This document shows, one piece after another, positions 35,561 through 46,370 of a stretch of 64,000 nt of DNA. Source of the DNA: Arion vulgaris (Eukaryota; Mollusca; Gastropoda; Stylommatophora; Arionidae); NCBI GenBank assembly GCA_020796225.1, contig CM036756.1, positions 65,645,152-65,709,151 of the forward strand, read 5' to 3'. The notes under the pieces were generated by a model that worked only from the letters and a program-made list of their open reading frames with translations, was not told the DNA's origin and did no database searches. The translations under genes and the position numbers were made by a program. The number at the start of each line of letters is the position of its first letter. Position 1 is the first letter of the stretch.

Positions 35561-36110
35561 TAAGTGCAGTATTTGATCTTCCCAGTTTCCGCATGGAAAT
35601 TGAACCTTGCACAAATACAGGATGGACTTGGTACTAGACAAGGTCAACGCGTTTACGAAGATGGGAGATCGCTGGTCATATGGAATTGTAAAGAACCATT
35701 GTAGCTCGGTGATTTTTGTTGGATATAAACATAAATGTTCATTAGTTCACATCCCGAAGCGGTGAACTTTCCAGTCTAGCTTAAAACTGGTAACAGACTT
35801 CCTGAGTTGATGGAACTTACAATTTGTATTCTGAGTTACTATGAAAGCCCTCTGGAGTTGAAATGTACTAAGAACCTATAGCAGAACTCCGAGTGCAATA
35901 TTTGATTCTTGCCAGTTTTCCGAAGATATAAAAGAAAGTAAAGTGTCGAATGAGCCTATGCTTCGTAAGATACAGGACTGGAGGCTGTGGTATGACTAGA
36001 GAACATAGAGATCTCAGAGCTTTATGAAGATGGGTAGATCAATTGTCCTGGTCACACTGGAGATTCGTAGAAGTAAACAAGCTGGTGGGCTGGAATGGCG
36101 AGCACATGTG
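35560..36110. repeat. Diverged two-copy direct duplication (~320 bp period)
   Basis: GTGCAGTATTTGATCTTCCCAG (around 35565) pairs with GTGCAATATTTGATTCTTGCC (around 35892). ACGAAGATGGGAGATCGCTGG pairs with TGAAGATGGGTAGATCAATTG downstream. Order and spacing are kept, so this is an old tandem duplication. Confidence 0.6.
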
Positions 36111-36204
36111 AAGAGAACTAAGTATGGGGCTAGAAGATATTTGTGTTCTTTTTCCTTTGTCTCCCCGCCATTACCGAGTTGTTGCCCAGTGTCATGTTTT
36201 TTCT

Positions 36205-36597
36205 ATTTTTATCTTGCCCTACTCTCTAGTAGTTTGGGTGATACTTATTTTTGCTTTTTACTCTAGTAGTTTGGGTGATACTTATTTTTGCTTTTTACTC
36301 TAGTAGTTTGGGTGATACTTATTTTTGCTTTTTACTCTAGTAGTTTGGGTGATACTTATTTTTGCTTTTTACTCTAGTAGTTTGGGTGATACTTATTTTG
36401 CTTTTACTCTAGTAGTTTGGGTGATACTTAACTAGTAGTGGGCTGAATGTTTGCTACCATGTGAGGTGAACTTAATTTGCTGGCTAGAGTGGATATTTGT
36501 TTTTCTTTTTACCTAGAGTTGTGTATGTATTTTTTTTTCTTATTTTATACTTATTTGCTTTACTCTAGTAGTTTGGGTGATACTTATTTTTGCTTTT
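36205..36597. repeat. 37-bp minisatellite
   Basis: About six near-identical copies of a unit containing CTAGTAGTTTGGGTGATACT, with TTATTTTTGCTTTT, occupy 36220-36430. One further unit lies at 36558-36597 after a short unique segment. Confidence 0.93.
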
Positions 36598-36599
36598 TG

Positions 36600-36800
36600 A
36601 CATGATTCTGCTATGCAATCTATCCATCTTTTTTGTGGTCTTCCTCTTGTCGTCTTTCCTGATGTTCTCTTGTAGAAGACTGTTTACAGTAGTGTTTATT
36701 TTCATTCTTATAAAGCGGCCGAGCCAAATCATTCTTTTTCTCAATAAATGAAATGAAAATCGTAAAATCTTTATTTTCAGGACGTCCCCCAACAACTGTC
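36600..36800 (-). pseudogene. LINE-A fragment
   Basis: On minus it encodes IEKKNDLARPLYKNENK and, in a second frame, RMIWLGRFIRMKINTTVNSL. It is collinear with 61310-61450 (WLGHLIRM, then a tract encoding RGRPRKRW-like sequence), so it is the same LINE C-terminal segment, frame-shifted. Confidence 0.7.
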
Positions 36801-36809
36801 ACGTGTGAT

Positions 36810-36992
36810 TTTCTAGGCACTACTTATACGTTCAGTAGTTTGATATTGCTTTCGGAACGGTGAGGTCTGTTTTTACCGCTCGTAAAATCCACGGGAACAA
36901 ACTTATTTCCAAACTTCAAGCCACGGGATTTGAACAAGGAACTATTGGGTTGTGATCGAGTTCACTACCGTTAAGTCACAGACGCCCACTAT
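36810..36992 (-). repeat. SINE-5 copy
   Basis: Contains TCTAGGCACTACTTATACGT, TTGATATTGCTTTCGGAACG and ATTTGAACAAGGAACTA, matching the reverse complement of the copy at 39.5 kb. The tRNA-like head is at the right end (CTACCGTTAAGTCACAGACG). Confidence 0.7.
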
Positions 36993-37485
36993 ATAATTAC
37001 TGAGATCAATAAATGATCTCCTACTGAAGAAGGACACAAACAGAGGAATCAGAGGTGATGAGAATGAAAAGTTTGGAGTCAAACGTGGACGAACTGAAGT
37101 CAAGCGTGAAAGAACAATTCAGACACAGAGTAACAAGTGAGCTGACGTCAACAATCCTTCAATACCTTCAGAGAGAGACTGAACACCTATCGGAGATCGG
37201 AGTGTAATGTCTTCGGTTGTTAAGAAACTATAAAATGGGAGATCCAGATATCTGTTAAAATGGCATGACTATATGAAAACAGATAACAGAAACAACGCAG
37301 ACAGATGCTAAATTGGTCTGACAACCGAATTAACTGTGAGATTTATATAACAAATGTATGATGAAGAAAGAGGGCATTGAGAAAAGAAATTTCATTATTG
37401 ACATAGCAAAAATGCAATCATAAGTTTTCAAGAATGTCATCAGAAAAGAAAGACTAGAATTTCTATATTGTCTCTATTGTTTATC
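36993..37485. other. Unassigned spacer
   Basis: No recognised element or long frame. Confidence 0.35.
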
Positions 37486-37610
37486 TTCAGATGGAATTGG
37501 TTGTCCACTCCTTGTTGGTAAGCGTTGGGATGGGATACTTAATTTGTTTTCCAGTGCCAGATAAGTCATCCTTATTTTGTTATATCCGTGTTTATTTAGT
37601 GTGGTTACTA
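37486..37610 (-). repeat. LINE-A 3' terminal fragment
   Basis: AATTGGTTGTCCACTCCTTG, GCGTTGGGATGGGATACTTA and ATATCCGTGTTTATTTAGTG match 44560-44690, the 3' coding end of LINE-A on minus. Confidence 0.75.
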
Positions 37611-37624
37611 GAATGCATTCTGTT

Positions 37625-37800
37625 AACCCGCAAAGTAAATGGTTAAGCCCTTGCCTTGCGAGTCGAAGGTCATGGGTTCGAATACGGACTGCGTCGTTCT
37701 ATTACGAGTGCATTTTCGATAGACCTCTAGAATTTTTGATGGAGCTAAGATTGGGCTTTGTGCAATGCTCTTGTCAGGTGGCGCCTTTAAATCGGAGAGG
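37625..37800 (+). repeat. SINE-6 copy with clear tRNA-like head
   Basis: AAATGGTTAAGCCCTTGCCT (A-box part), TGCGAGTCGAAGGT and ATGGGTTCGAATACGGAC (B-box part) resemble a tRNA domain. The body holds GATGGAGCTAAGATTGGGCT and TTGTGCAATGCTCTTG, shared with 25.74 kb. It starts just after a LINE-A fragment. Confidence 0.7.
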
Positions 37801-37924
37801 ATCAAGCCATATGGATAGAACTAGCAAAAGTAATTGGATTAAACAAAGAGTAAATTGGGTGCAAGACAAAGAATGACAGAGATATAAAATTATAGACAAA
37901 CTTTTACAGCTTTCCAAGCCTTTA

Positions 37925-39145
37925 CGGTACATTACTGTAGATATCGCTCACCCACATACATTACTGTAGATATCGCTCACCCACATACATTACTGTAGAT
38001 ATCGTCCACCCACATACATTACTGTAGATATCCTCACCCACATTCATTACTATAGATATCGTCCACCCACATCATTACTGTAGATATCGCTCATCCATTA
38101 CATTACTGTAGATATCGTCCACCCACATTCTTACTGTAGATTCCTCATCCACATTCATTACTGTAATTGCTCACAATACATTACTGTAGATAACGTCCAC
38201 CCACATACATTACTGTAGATATCGCTCACCCACATACATTACTGTAGATATCGTCCACCCACATTCATTACTGTAGATATCACTCACCCACATTCATTAC
38301 TGTAGATATCGTCCACCCACATACATTACTGCAGATATCGCTCACCCACATACATTACTGTAGATATCGTCCAGCCACATTCATTACTGTAGATATCGCT
38401 CACCCACATACATTACTGTAGATATCGTCCACCCACATTCATTACTGTAGATATCGTCCACCCACATTCATTACTGTAGATATCGCCCATCCATATACAT
38501 TACTGTAGATATCGCTCACCCACATTCATTACTGTAGATATCGTCCACCCACATTCATTACTATAGATATCGTCCACCCACATTCATTACTGTAGATATC
38601 GCCCATCCATATACATTACTGTAGATATCGCCCATCCATATACATTGCTGTAGATATCGTCCAGCCACATTCATTACTGTAGATATCGCTCACCCACATA
38701 CATTACTGTAGATATCGTCCACCCCCATTCATTACTATAGATATCGCCCATCCATATACATTACTGTAGATATCGCCCATCCACATACATTACTGTAGAT
38801 ATCGTCCACCCCCATTCATTACTATAGATATCGCCCATCCATATACATTGCTGTAGATATCGCCCATCCATATACATTACTGTAGATATCGTCCACCCAC
38901 ATACATTACTGTAGATATCGCTCACCCACATACATTACTGTAGATATCGCCCATCCATATACATTACTGTAGATATCGCCCATCCACATACATTACTGTA
39001 GATATCGCCCATCCACATACATTACTGTAGATATCGCTCACCCACAAACATTACTGTAGATATCGCCCATCCACATACATTACTGTAGATATCGCCCATC
39101 CATATACATTACTGTAGATATCGTCCATCCACATTCATTACTGTT
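37925..39145. repeat. 29-bp satellite, about 42 copies
   Basis: Unit: CATTACTGTAGATATCGCTC plus ACCCACATA. Three interleaved subtypes differ at the CTCACCCACAT, TCCACCCACAT and CCCATCCATAT segment. Pairs and triplets of subtypes recur, which suggests higher-order duplication. The left 250 bp is more ragged. Confidence 0.97.
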
Positions 39146-39495
39146 CTTGACCTTCTCTTCCCAATTGTTGATTCACAGTAATTCTAGATTTATTTCAATA
39201 TTATCACTACATCGTTTTCGTGGTCTGCCTGACTGTCTCTTCTTCATCAGTTTTTTTGTGTGTAGTACTTTACCTGCATCTTTTTATAAATTCGGCAGCA
39301 TTGCCGTCAAATCCAGTTGCATTATTATTTTTAAACTCAATTAATCAAGTGCCATGCCTGCTGGTGTAGGCGATCATGTTTCTCCGCAACTCTCTTTGCT
39401 TGGTGCATGTAATCAGTTTTAAACTATGTTATGCTATACATTACTACTTCATAATCAGTCACTTCTACATTTGGCCCACATTATCTCTTCTATGG

Positions 39496-39712
39496 TGGCG
39501 TCTGTGGCTTAGGGGAAAGGGACTCAGTCTATTAACCCCAACGTTCTGAGTTTGCATCACGCTGCGGACAGTTTGTTGAAATTGTTTGCGTGTTTTACAG
39601 AAGGACGATTGGCGCATTGTTTGAAAGCAATGTCAAACTATGAACGTAATAATGTGAAATCTACAACAAGCGTTAAAAGCTTTGGGAGTTGATTGCAAAG
39701 TCCTGCTAAAGG
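39496..39712 (+). repeat. SINE-5 copy with tRNA-like head
   Basis: GTCTGTGGCTTAGGGGAAAG (A-box part) and CTGAGTTTGCATCACGCTGC (B-box part) form a tRNA-like head. The body has GAAGGACGATTGGCGC and GAAAGCAATGTCAAACTATG, ending GATTGCAAAGTCCTGC. It matches 40374-40592 and 36810-36992 in inverse orientation. Confidence 0.8.
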
Positions 39713-40022
39713 ATTCAATTAATTAATTTGTTTTAATCTCTTCTTTTGAGAATGTGTTCATTGCATTTTCATAATTGAGTACCTCAGTAAAATATTCTTT
39801 CCATCTATGACATTTCTTCATTAGTTATCATGTTTCCACTGTTATCTTGTTTATGATATATATTATATATCTTGTTGTTGATCACTCGTATGTAATTTTA
39901 CAAGTTCTTTATGAAACATGCAAGTTTCATTATTTTGGTAGTTTGTTTGCATTTTCTTGACATTGTTAGTCATGTATTCTCGATTTTTGTGTCTGTTTTT
40001 GCAGCTTCTTTACATTCTACTC

Positions 40023-40189
40023 CAGTGGCGGCTCGTGCTCATTTTTGGTGGTGGGACCAGACAATACATTTTCGGAAAAATCATGGTTTTAGTTTAGGTT
40101 ATATTTTAATTTATAAAATAATAAATACACGTTACACATTATTTTGATGGGGCCCGGCCCCACTGGCCCTTAATGACGAGCCGTCACTG
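40023..40189. mobile_element. hAT-MITE-2 with perfect 8-bp target duplication
   Basis: Runs from CAGTGGCGGCTCGTGCTC to GACGAGCCGTCACTG, flanked by TTCTACTC on both sides (40015-40022 and 40190-40197). 167 bp, no coding capacity. The interior (TTATATTTTAATTTATAAAA) is shared with four other copies. Confidence 0.95.
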
Positions 40190-40373
40190 TTCTACTCTCT
40201 GTTTTGTTCATATGTTTTGCCGTTCCTGTCATTCAGCCAAAATTATCTTACTTTTTTTTTCTTCAAAACTGTTTTCTTGCATCTTTCATTGAACGATTTA
40301 TTGTTGGTTTAGATTATAGTACATCCACTACATTCTGCTCCAGTAGTTATGATTGAAAGTTAATTGCATATCC

Positions 40374-40592
40374 TTTACATGACTTTGCAATCAACCTCAG
40401 CTTTTTAACACTGTTTGTGTTTTTTCTAGGCATTATTAGCGTTCAGTAGTTTGCCATTGCTTTCTGAACGAGGTGTAATCGTCCTTCATAAAACCACGGA
40501 AACAATTTGCACCAAATTGTCCGCAGCGTGATTCAAACTCAGAACGTCAGGGTTAATAGACCGAGTCACTATTCCCTGACCACAAGAAGCCA
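40374..40592 (-). repeat. SINE-5 copy
   Basis: Reverse complement of the 39.5 kb copy: ACTTTGCAATCAACCTCAGC, TTGCCATTGCTTTCTGAACG and CCGCAGCGTGATTCAAACTC. Together with 39496-39712 it forms an inverted pair around hAT-MITE-2. Confidence 0.8.
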
Positions 40593-40707
40593 CAAATATG
40601 TTACAATCTTTATATTTGTCCTTATTTGATCAACTTTTTTCTGATATCCTTTTTTAAGTCTCAATTTTCTTGTTATTTCTTTGACCTTTTCCTTAATCTC
40701 TTTTGTT

Positions 40708-40868
40708 TTTTCTTCTTCTTTGCATTCGTTCTTTACAACCAAATTTTAATCACTCTTTGTGATATGTTTGATCTTTACTCACAACTGTTAGTACGTTGCA
40801 CATTGATTTGTGCCTTAAGCATAATTCTATCTTCTAGGACATGTGCATCCGATTTCAGCCAAACTATT
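40708..40868 (-). repeat. SINE-1b, 5'-truncated
   Basis: TCTTCTTCTTTGCATTCGTT (tail side), AATCACTCTTTGTGATATGT and TGTGCATCCGATTTCAGCC; then similarity stops before the palindrome and head. Confidence 0.85.
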
Positions 40869-41161
40869 GTTTGTAAACGTTCTCTCTTCTACGTTTGATA
40901 TGCCATTTGTGTCTTATTGTTTGTCAGTCGTGACAAGACTGACAGATTGTTAAAGAGACTTGTCACTTATGTAAAAATACAAGATAGAGACGGCGATGAA
41001 GACTTATAATAGAAACCAGAGACAGAAGGTAGAGACGAAGTTCAATTCCACATCATCAAAGTACAATAACAGAGAACTGGATATGATTCAAGTTGAGCAA
41101 GTAAAAGAGCCATTGACAGTTCTAAATCGAGAAACAAGCTGAAAGCCGCTCTGGCAAAGTT

Positions 41162-41386
41162 CTTTAGAAAAATATTCTCATGGATCGAGAGAAAAAAATA
41201 TTCTTAAATAAATAAAATTCACAGCATATTTTCACCATCTCTTATTACATCATGGACCTGGCGGTGCTACTTAGTACGTGCTTTGCCGCTGATATCTTCC
41301 TTTGTAAGAAAGAGATAGGAACACACATGGTTACTCACTGAAATGCAATTATGATGGCCCTGTCAATCAATTAATCAATCAGTCTT
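41162..41386 (+). repeat. SINE-3, 3' half
   Basis: TTATTACATCATGGACCTGG, TTTGTAAGAAAGAGATAGGA and ACACACATGGTTACTCACTG match the SINE-3 3' half; it ends GTCAATCAATTAATCAATC. The 5' half is missing. Confidence 0.8.
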
Positions 41387-41816
41387 ATTGTAAAGGAACT
41401 CTGAGTTCTGCCACAATCATAAACTGCTCACTGTGTCCCTCTGCTTGTCCAATCTTCCGATCTGTTACAAGCTGGTTTCATCCCTATTGTTTACCAACAC
41501 ATAAATCAACTAACTCCATGTTTGTTTATGCATGTCTTTCCTTTGGAATTGTATACGGCTTATCCGCATTATTTTGTCTACTGCTTGGTGGATTAATTTC
41601 CATCCATTATCATTAGACATTACATGCAGGTTTCTCATTCCTTTTACGTGCTTATAAACATGTTCCAGACATATTTTTATGTTGAATAATCCAGCTTAGC
41701 CTCATAGCATAAAACAATACTAATATACAAACTGACAGTATTTAGAACAGATATTTATCTATTTATAATGACCTCTCGATGCCAGTAAGTGTGGCCCCAA
41801 TGATGATGATGATGAT
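41387..41816. other. Unassigned spacer
   Basis: AT-rich; a GATGAT microsatellite lies at 41801-41816. Nothing else recognised. Confidence 0.35.
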
Positions 41817-41960
41817 CAGGGCCGTGCCGTGCTATGATACAGAGAGGCGGCTGCATCAGGTGGTACCGTAAGGGGGCGGCATAAGTAGCGAAATCAAAAT
41901 CACAATTGAAGGTCTTTTTAAAGAAAAACATAAAAGGGATTGCATTTGGAAGACTTGCAT
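41817..41960. mobile_element. hAT-MITE-3 relative, one end only
   Basis: Starts CAGGGCCGTGCCGTGCTATG, the inverse of the right end at 28050, and shares AATCACAATTGAAGGTC. The opposite end is not recognisable, so the copy is truncated. Confidence 0.6.
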
Positions 41961-42079
41961 TCTACAGAACAAGTATTATGAAGATGTTATTTAGGTAAGC
42001 ATTGTTTCAGAGGGAAAGAATGTGTTAGAAAATATAATAGATACAACATTGAAAAAAATATAGTAAAGAAACCCTATAC

Positions 42080-43055
42080 CTCGAGGATGATTGGGTAATA
42101 CGGTGTTAAACCCGTAATTTTCATTGGCTGTGGGCACACGATGAGTGATGTGGTCAACATCACGCCAGTCGATTCTACTTCCCAGCGCTTTTCCTGGTAC
42201 CTAATTAACGCTTGGTCCAACTGAGAGCCGTTACAGTCTGAAAAATATTCCACCCACTGTAGAATTAAACCCAGACTATTAGTTTAAGAAGTAAGTTTAC
42301 TAACAACTACGCAACTGCAGACTATTAGTCTAAGAAGTAAGTTTACTAACAACTACGCAACTGCAGAATATGTCTAAGAAGTAAATGTACTAACAACTAC
42401 GCAACTGCAGACTATTAGTCTAAGAAGTAAGTTTACTAACAACTACGCAACTGCAGACTATTAGTCTAAGAAGTAAGTTTACTAACAACTACGCAACTGC
42501 AGACTATTAGTCTAAGAAGTAAGTTTACTAACAACTACGCAACTGCAGACTACTAGTCTAAGAAGTAAGTTTACTAACAACTACGCAACTGCAGACTATT
42601 AGTCTAAGAAGTAAGTTTACTAACAACTACGCAACTGCAGACTATTATCTAAGAAGTAAGTTTACTAACAACTACGCAACTGCAGACTATTAGTCTAAGA
42701 AGTAAGTTTACTAACAACTACGCAACTGCAGACTATTAGTCTAAGAAGTAAGTTTACTAACAACTACGCAACTGCAGACTATTAGTCTAAGAAGTAAGTT
42801 TACTAACAACTACGCAACTGCAGACTATTAGTCTAAGAAGTAAGTTTACTAACAACTACGCAACTGCAGACTACTAGTCTAAGAAGTAAGTTTACTAACA
42901 ACTACGCAACTGCAGACTACTAGTCTAAGAAGTAAATGTACTAACAACTACGAACTGCAGACTATTAGTCTAAGAAGTAAGTTTACTAACAACTACGCAA
43001 CTGCAGACTACTAGTCTAAGAATTAAGTTTACTAACAACTACGCAACTGCAGCTC
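42080..43055 (-). repeat. SINE-4 copy whose tRNA-like head is amplified
   Basis: From the left: TTGGGTAATACGGTGTTAAA, then GATGAGTGATGTGGTCAACA, CTTCCCAGCGCTTTTCCTGG, AGAGCCGTTACAGTCTG and CCACTGTAGAATTAAACCC. Each block has a counterpart in the same order at 52262-54285. Read on minus, the right end is a tRNA-like head (GTAGTTGTTAGTAAACTTAC followed by GGGTTTAATTCTAC as B-box part). From about 42270 this head is repeated in tandem. The normal 5' terminus is lost in the array, which stops at GCAACTGCAGCTC. Confidence 0.85.
42270..43052. repeat. 46-bp satellite made from the SINE-4 head, about 17 copies
   Basis: Unit: GCAGACTATTAGTCTAAGAA, GTAAGTTTACTAACAACTAC, GCAACT. Copies are almost identical, with a TATT/TACT alternation and two GTAAATGTAC variants. 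Low divergence implies recent expansion or homogenisation. Confidence 0.97.
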
Positions 43056-43213
43056 TTTTTTATTAAGTTGTTTATAATTCAGTGATTTTAATTTTAGTGG
43101 AAAAACAACGACTTAGACATTACTTTAGTTTAGAATATCTTAATTCCACTTCAGACATGTCTATAGATCTGCTCCAATCACCTTGGCAATATCTCCAACA
43201 GCATTCAGGGACT

Positions 43214-43463
43214 TCTTTCTCTTCTTTGCGTTCGTTCTTTACACCAATTTTAATCACTCTTTGTGATATGTTTGATCTTTGCCAAGAACGTGTATACGTT
43301 GCACATTGGTTTGGTAGGCCCTAAACGCATAGACTTCTACACGTTTAGGACACAGATCCGATTTCATCCAAACCTCCTTAGTCGCCTCTTACGACATGCA
43401 TGGCAGGTAACAGTGGTTCTATTCTTTACACCCCAAATTTAGGCTCCGGTAACCACTCTGGCG
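43214..43463 (-). repeat. SINE-1b, 250 bp, with perfect 11-bp target duplication
   Basis: Flanked by ATTCAGGGACT at 43203-43213 and 43464-43474. Tail at the left (TCTTTCTCTTCTTTGCG), head at the right (CGCCAGAGTGGTTACCGG on minus), palindrome at about 43379-43395. This is the cleanest member of the family. Confidence 0.95.
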
Positions 43464-43589
43464 ATTCAGGGACTGACCATACCAGTTCGATTTTAACTGA
43501 TGAGTCTACTCGTATACCTGTTATGCTGTTCTTTTCTGGTCACTCCGGACATTACGCTAAATCTTTGTAACATAGCTTTACAAATACAT

Positions 43590-44000
43590 TGACGCTGACA
43601 TTTTGTTATTTTCTTGTGAAGTATCCTGGAAGTACAACAACTTAGATATTTTGATATATTTTTGTAAAATATCATGGAAACACAGGGACCTAGATGTTGT
43701 TTCATCTTCATGTGAAATATCTTGTAGATAGAATAACTTAGTCGCTCTTCCCTTTCTATGATATATTCGGAAAATACAAGAACTTAGGAGCTGTTTCATC
43801 CTTTTTATGAAATATCTTGGAAATACGGACTTGGACGTTGTTTCATCTTCTTGTGAAATATTATAAATCTACAATAACTTAGACGATGTTTTCCCATGTA
43901 CGAGATACCCTGGAAACACAAAGAATTGGACGTTGTTTTATCTTCTTGCGAAATATCCTCAAGACACAATAACTTCGATCTGTCTTCACCTTCTTTTGAC
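43590..44000. repeat. Diverged ~61-bp minisatellite, about 7 copies
   Basis: Recurring blocks are GTTTCATCTTCTTGTGAAAT, ATCCTGGAAACACA and AACTTAGACG. Minus-strand frames here (for example 43805-44041) merely read the repeat, with a recurring DISQED word. Confidence 0.8.
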
Positions 44001-44555
44001 ATTTCCTGGAAACATACTCGTCTAGCTAAGTAAACGGACACATAATCGACGATGCTAAGAACATAATCCTGTCTAGTGAAGGAGAATGAATCCTTTCATC
44101 TCCAGTGAGCACTCAATGTTGAATTAGAGATACAACAAATTCTCTATTTCAGTAAAAGATTGACGAAATAGTGATAGCTCACTCACCGACAATGTAAACG
44201 GAAACAATTTGTTGAGAATAAATAAAAAGTTATGGAGTCCTCGATAATGAAGTTAATAACTAGCTGAGACAGTGATCGTGAGCTGTTGAAATTATTGAGT
44301 TCATGGCAGACTAATGGCAAAAATTGTCGGTTTAGATACTATGCGCGGATGGACTACAGAAAACAATAATCGTTTACTTGAGCATCAAAATTACAAGTAT
44401 CTCTGAAGTCGGAGTAAGGCTCGACTGATTGACGAAGGACAATGGTGATAAGGTCGTGGCTACGTCTGCATTTATAGCGGACGAACGGGAAATAAAGTAA
44501 ACAGTTCTTAATATCAATTCTGATTGAAATAGTTGCCAGGATACTGTTGTCTTTC
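44001..44555. other. Unassigned spacer
   Basis: Nothing recognised. Confidence 0.3.
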
Positions 44556-44559
44556 CCCA

Positions 44560-45050
44560 GGTGGATGATGAAATTGGTTGTCCACTCTTACCGTTAAGCG
44601 TAGGGATGGGAGCTTTAATTTGCGTTCAATGGCCAGATGAGTTGCAACGTGCTGTGTTATATCCGTGTTTATTTAGTGTGGTCTTGATAATGTCTGTCCG
44701 TCTTTTTCTTGGTCTTCTCTTGGCTCTAGTACATGATCTTTTTTATTGTATGATGTTATTGGTGGTTGGTTGTATTTCATTCTCATTAAATGTCCAAACC
44801 ACTGAATTTGTTGTCTTTCGATGTACTCGGTGCTTGAAGTTATGTCCACTCTGCTTCTGATGTCCTCATTTCGTAGTCTGTCTTTCCTGGTGATCCCCAC
44901 TGCCTTCCTCAAGCATTTCATTTCACATGTGATGAGTTTTCTGTTTTGTGTTGCTGTTAGAGACCAAGCGTGGCACTGATAACAAAGTGTTGGTAGAAAA
45001 ATACATTTGATCGTCTGTCTTTTTCACTTCCATCCTGATTTTTGGGTGTT
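44560..45050 (-). pseudogene. LINE-A 3' fragment
   Basis: On minus, 44673-44921 reads MKCLRKAVGITRKDRLRNED, STEYIERQQIQWFGHLMRMK and LEPREDQEKDGQ, the last part being frame-shifted from an RGRPRTRW-type motif. Further upstream ATCAGTGCCACGCTTGGTCT fits the CYQCQTW-type region. The 3' part (44560-44690) is shared with 37.5 and 47.2 kb. RT core absent. Confidence 0.78.
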
Positions 45051-45524
45051 GCCATGACACACATATCATAAAGAAAGCACTAATTATTACCAGATTCATT
45101 GATAAGGATCAATCAACATCATCATGTGCCATACACGCTAGCATTCACGATCATGGAACATCACAACTTCTCTCCCCCTCACGATGGGGATTATCTTAAC
45201 TATAGACGTCTTTCCACAACATGATCAGATGCTACTTAATATTCTCTCTCACCTCTCTCTCTCTCTCTCTCTATCCATCCCTTTCTCCTTGTTCCAATCA
45301 ACTTGTTCTCGTTGTCAGAGTGCCTTCTAACCCCTGTCTTCCTATTACTCGTACGTGTCCAATAAATCATGACTACTTTCTATTGATATTTGTTCCAATG
45401 AAAAACACGACAAGGAAATGAATAATCCATCAGTGAAACGAAACAAATAATATGTTGAGATAGAAATATACGTGACAGAAAGAGATGATTTTATGTTATT
45501 GAGGATATTGCTGTCAGAGATGAT

Positions 45525-45720
45525 ATGTGTGCATGTATGGGAGGTATATGTGTGTGTTTATGTGTTTGTGGGAGTGTGTGTGTGTGTGGGTGTTTTTGGG
45601 TGTGCAATGTGTGGGTGTTTTGTGTGTGTGTTTGTGGGGTGTATGTATGTGCGCGTTTATGGTTTTGTGTGTTTGTGGTTGTTGTTTTTTTTGTTTTTTT
45701 GGGGGTTTGGTAGATGTGAC
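45525..45720. repeat. GT-rich low-complexity tract
   Basis: Irregular (GT)n with GGG and TTT interruptions; overlapping Val/Cys-rich frames here are not genes. Confidence 0.9.
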
Positions 45721-45989
45721 AGTGCTTGTGTGGGCCTGAAAGAAGATACGCCTATGTGACTAAAAGAAAGGAGTGTGTAAAAGAAAATGGTATAAAAGCA
45801 AAGAAATGACTTCATTGAAAAGACTCGCTTCACATAGCTCGCTCACTCACCTCAGAAATAGCAAGAATGTTGATGAGAAGTATAAACTCCTTAGTGCCAG
45901 CAACAATTCTAAAGGATGTCGAAAAAAAGAGATTTATTCGTAACACCAACGACGCAATCCATATTCGAACGCGTCTTATATTCGGTAGC

Positions 45990-46140
45990 TACCCTAAAGA
46001 AAATAGCAACCTGCTACTTTGCAGGTCGGCTGAGGACAACCCAAGGCAGACGGAGAGCGAACCCAGTAAACGCGAGTTAAAACCGGACACATCACCGTAG
46101 GATAAGCACCAGAGCTCCAAATGGCGCTAAAGATGTGACG
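45990..46140 (+). repeat. Dispersed repeat X, copy 2
   Basis: AATAGCAACCTGCTACTTTG, GGAGAGCGAACCCAGTAAACG and ACCAGAGCTCCAAATGGCG match 22893-23036. Nature unknown. Confidence 0.65.
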
Positions 46141-46370
46141 AAGCGCACCCATGCTAAGGCTACGTGAATCCGATTTTTTCATGAGTAACAAAAACAACAG
46201 CAGAATGTATGGGGAAGTATGGTACATCAGTCTAAGCGGTGATCGCGAGAGAGAGAGAGGTAACGCTCGTCTTTCAAAACACAAGACATAATTTTTAACC
46301 ATTTCGCCACAGACACTCCCTCTGCCCTCCGTTCCACCATAATGTGTGTTTTAAATGTAACAGGGTGTGT

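Noticed and set aside
37625..37700. Possible functional tRNA gene
   Set aside because: Only the A- and B-box parts are tRNA-like; a cloverleaf is not evident and the sequence continues into a SINE body shared with another locus.
37925..39145. CRISPR-like array of regular repeats
   Set aside because: There are no unique spacers: the whole 29-bp period repeats, and the context is eukaryotic.
45525..45759. Three overlapping frames rich in Val, Cys and Gly
   Set aside because: Low-complexity GT-rich DNA read in all three frames.
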